Part shown: positions 5,629-6,830 of the stretch, one piece after another
How positions within the stretch are numbered: the stretch's first letter is position 1
How the letters are laid out: each line of letters starts with the position of its first letter
NCBI GenBank assembly: GCA_026389655.1
Contig: JAPLHL010000324.1
Span: 1 to 6,830, forward strand
DNA length: 6,830 bases
Source of the DNA: Chloroflexota bacterium
Lineage (GTDB): Bacteria; Chloroflexota; Dehalococcoidia; GIF9; UBA5629
Direction of reading: 5' to 3'
Program-made: the position numbers and the translations under genes
Notes under the pieces: model-generated
What the model saw: the letters and a program-made list of their open reading frames with translations, nothing else
What the model was told of the DNA's origin: nothing
Databases searched by the model: none

Positions 5629-6830
5629 TTACCAGGACGAGCGGTGATAAGTCGGGAAGATCTGTTTTTCATAATCCTTTCCACTGATGGCGTCGGCGCA
5701 TAATGATGCCGACAGGGCAGCCCCGTCAACGCCTCCTCCCCATTCTTTCTCGCCGTACTGGTCTCCGACAAAGTACAACCCATCTATCCATGGGCACCTG
5801 GTATTAGGCCTGTCTTTTCCTAGAGGTCTCCAGTGACCATAAGCCTGCGAACCTGCAGTCCATAACTGGAATTTTACATCTTTTCGCCAGGTAGGCCAGT
5901 TGTCGCCCATAAACCTTTCCGCCTCCTCTATACAGGCATTTACCATGTTCTTGTCATGCATTTCGTGTTCCATGAGAGGGATAGAGAATAGCAAGGCGTT
6001 GAGCCCGTTGGGAGCGTGATTTACCCACCATGAGAAGGACGCCATAACAAAATCAAGTCCTTCCAGCCCCTTCTTCTTGGTGACGCCGGAAAGGAAAATA
6101 AAACTCCTGGGATCAATGCCTTTTTCCCTCACAAAATCCCTCTCAGAGTAGAAGAATCCGGTTAGCAAGCCTGGAATATAGTATTTCTCGTTAACTTCCT
6201 GGACGAAATCCTGTGGAAAGTTACTGGCCGGGATTACTTTGAAGGCATGCTTGGGCGGGACATTACAGACGACGATCGGAGCGTCAAATATTTCGGTTCC
6301 TTTCGCTGTTTTGATTCTTGCTCCTTTAACCTTCTTGTTTTCGATAATGACTTCTTCGACAGCCGATTCGGTCAGCACGTCGCCGCCGTTTTCGGTGATA
6401 ACCTTTGCCAGTTGTACAGCGATGTCGATCGTGCCGATGCCAGCGTCGATTTGTCCTACTGAACCGGTCACCAGGTCCATTTGAATATCTTTAGCTATTG
6501 CCTGGTATTTTAAGAAATCACGCAGGTGCATATCATCGGGATTTGCCATTGCAGTCTGAGAACCGGCAAGGTTCCTGATAAACAACCAGTTCTCATCGTT
6601 GCAATTCCTCTCTCTCAGAAAATCGCCGAGAGAGCCTTTGGACTGCTCTATTTGTTCAAATGTTAAGGTGGCCATTTCCCTGAGCAGTCTCCTTGCGGAT
6701 TTTCCCCCGTCACTCATCCAGTCATAGGGCTTGCCGTGTTCGACCTGGTACCATTTGGTTTGGTCCTTATTATCAATGACTGCAAAGCCCTTATTTGTTT
6801 TCATGTAAATGGGTTTGCCAACAAAATTGC
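5629..6830 (-). CDS. Phytoene-desaturase/amine-oxidase-like FAD oxidoreductase, N-terminus outside window
   Basis: The frame is open from the window edge to TAA 5631-5629, giving at least 399 residues. ATG 6804-6802 is an internal Met: the frame continues upstream as NFVGKPIY, which looks like the segment just after the FAD dinucleotide-binding motif, so roughly 40 residues including GxGxxG are probably missing. Counting from that Met, residues 115-185 (GQIDAGIGTIDIAVQLAKV, then ENGGDVL and VVCNVPP) match the central FAD-domain region of phytoene desaturase and protoporphyrinogen oxidase relatives. The C-terminus has GLYFVGDQYGEKEWGGGVDG (342-361), followed by AALSAS, the second flavin-binding motif of this superfamily. 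Such enzymes desaturate, saturate or isomerise lipid-like substrates. Being next to acyl-CoA genes suggests an acyl or alicyclic substrate rather than a carotenoid, but this is inference. It is the first gene of the visible minus-strand cluster; the hairpin-bearing gap may separate or differentially regulate it. Confidence 0.85.
   Translation of the reverse strand, partial: NFVGKPIYMKTNKGFAVIDNKDQTKWYQVEHGKPYDWMSDGGKSARRLLREMATLTFEQIEQSKGSLGDFLRERNCNDENWLFIRNLAGSQTAMANPDDMHLRDFLKYQAIAKDIQMDLVTGSVGQIDAGIGTIDIAVQLAKVITENGGDVLTESAVEEVIIENKKVKGARIKTAKGTEIFDAPIVVCNVPPKHAFKVIPASNFPQDFVQEVNEKYYIPGLLTGFFYSERDFVREKGIDPRSFIFLSGVTKKKGLEGLDFVMASFSWWVNHAPNGLNALLFSIPLMEHEMHDKNMVNACIEEAERFMGDNWPTWRKDVKFQLWTAGSQAYGHWRPLGKDRPNTRCPWIDGLYFVGDQYGEKEWGGGVDGAALSASLCADAISGKDYEKQIFPTYHRSSW

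Overview
The window looks like chromosomal DNA of an anaerobic, metabolically versatile bacterium, most likely a Gram-positive clostridium of the Peptococcaceae type (Pelotomaculum or Desulfotomaculum relatives). This is inferred from HydB/HndC-like and NuoG-like iron-sulfur proteins, strong AGGAGG-type ribosome binding sites, a TTG start and a tRNA with an encoded CCA end. No marker gene fixes the taxonomy, and an anaerobic deltaproteobacterium is not excluded. I see no mobile element, CRISPR array or phage gene. No gene-free stretch exceeds 300 bases.

Left part, plus strand (1-977): the end of an electron-transfer operon. It holds the C-terminal double [4Fe-4S] ferredoxin domain of a NuoF/HydB/HndC-like flavoprotein, overlapped by a short NuoG-like subunit with one [2Fe-2S] site, two [4Fe-4S] sites and a C-terminal CxxC pair. 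Such pairs, usually with a NuoE-like partner, pass electrons between NAD(P)H, ferredoxin and a catalytic partner. No partner is visible here.

Middle, plus strand (978-2960): a tRNA-Pro(UGG) gene with a near-ideal sigma-70-type promoter, then a 521-residue FAD-linked oxidase of the VAO/PCMH fold. The 198-base convergent spacer after it contains a possible 30-residue hydrophobic peptide and no convincing terminator.

Right part, minus strand (2961-6830), in transcription order: a phytoene-desaturase-like FAD oxidoreductase (its N-terminus lies outside the window), a 141-base spacer with a long imperfect inverted repeat, a crotonase-fold enzyme, a DUF35 zinc-ribbon/OB-fold protein and a thiolase-fold protein. 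The thiolase/DUF35 pair resembles in layout the BbsAB-type thiolases of anaerobic aromatic degradation. Together the genes suggest an acyl-CoA pathway of oxidation or desaturation, double-bond shift or hydration, and C-C cleavage of a beta-ketoacyl-CoA. The substrate cannot be read from the sequence. The points most worth following are the replaced histidines in the thiolase, the isomerase-like active site of the crotonase and the inverted repeat.
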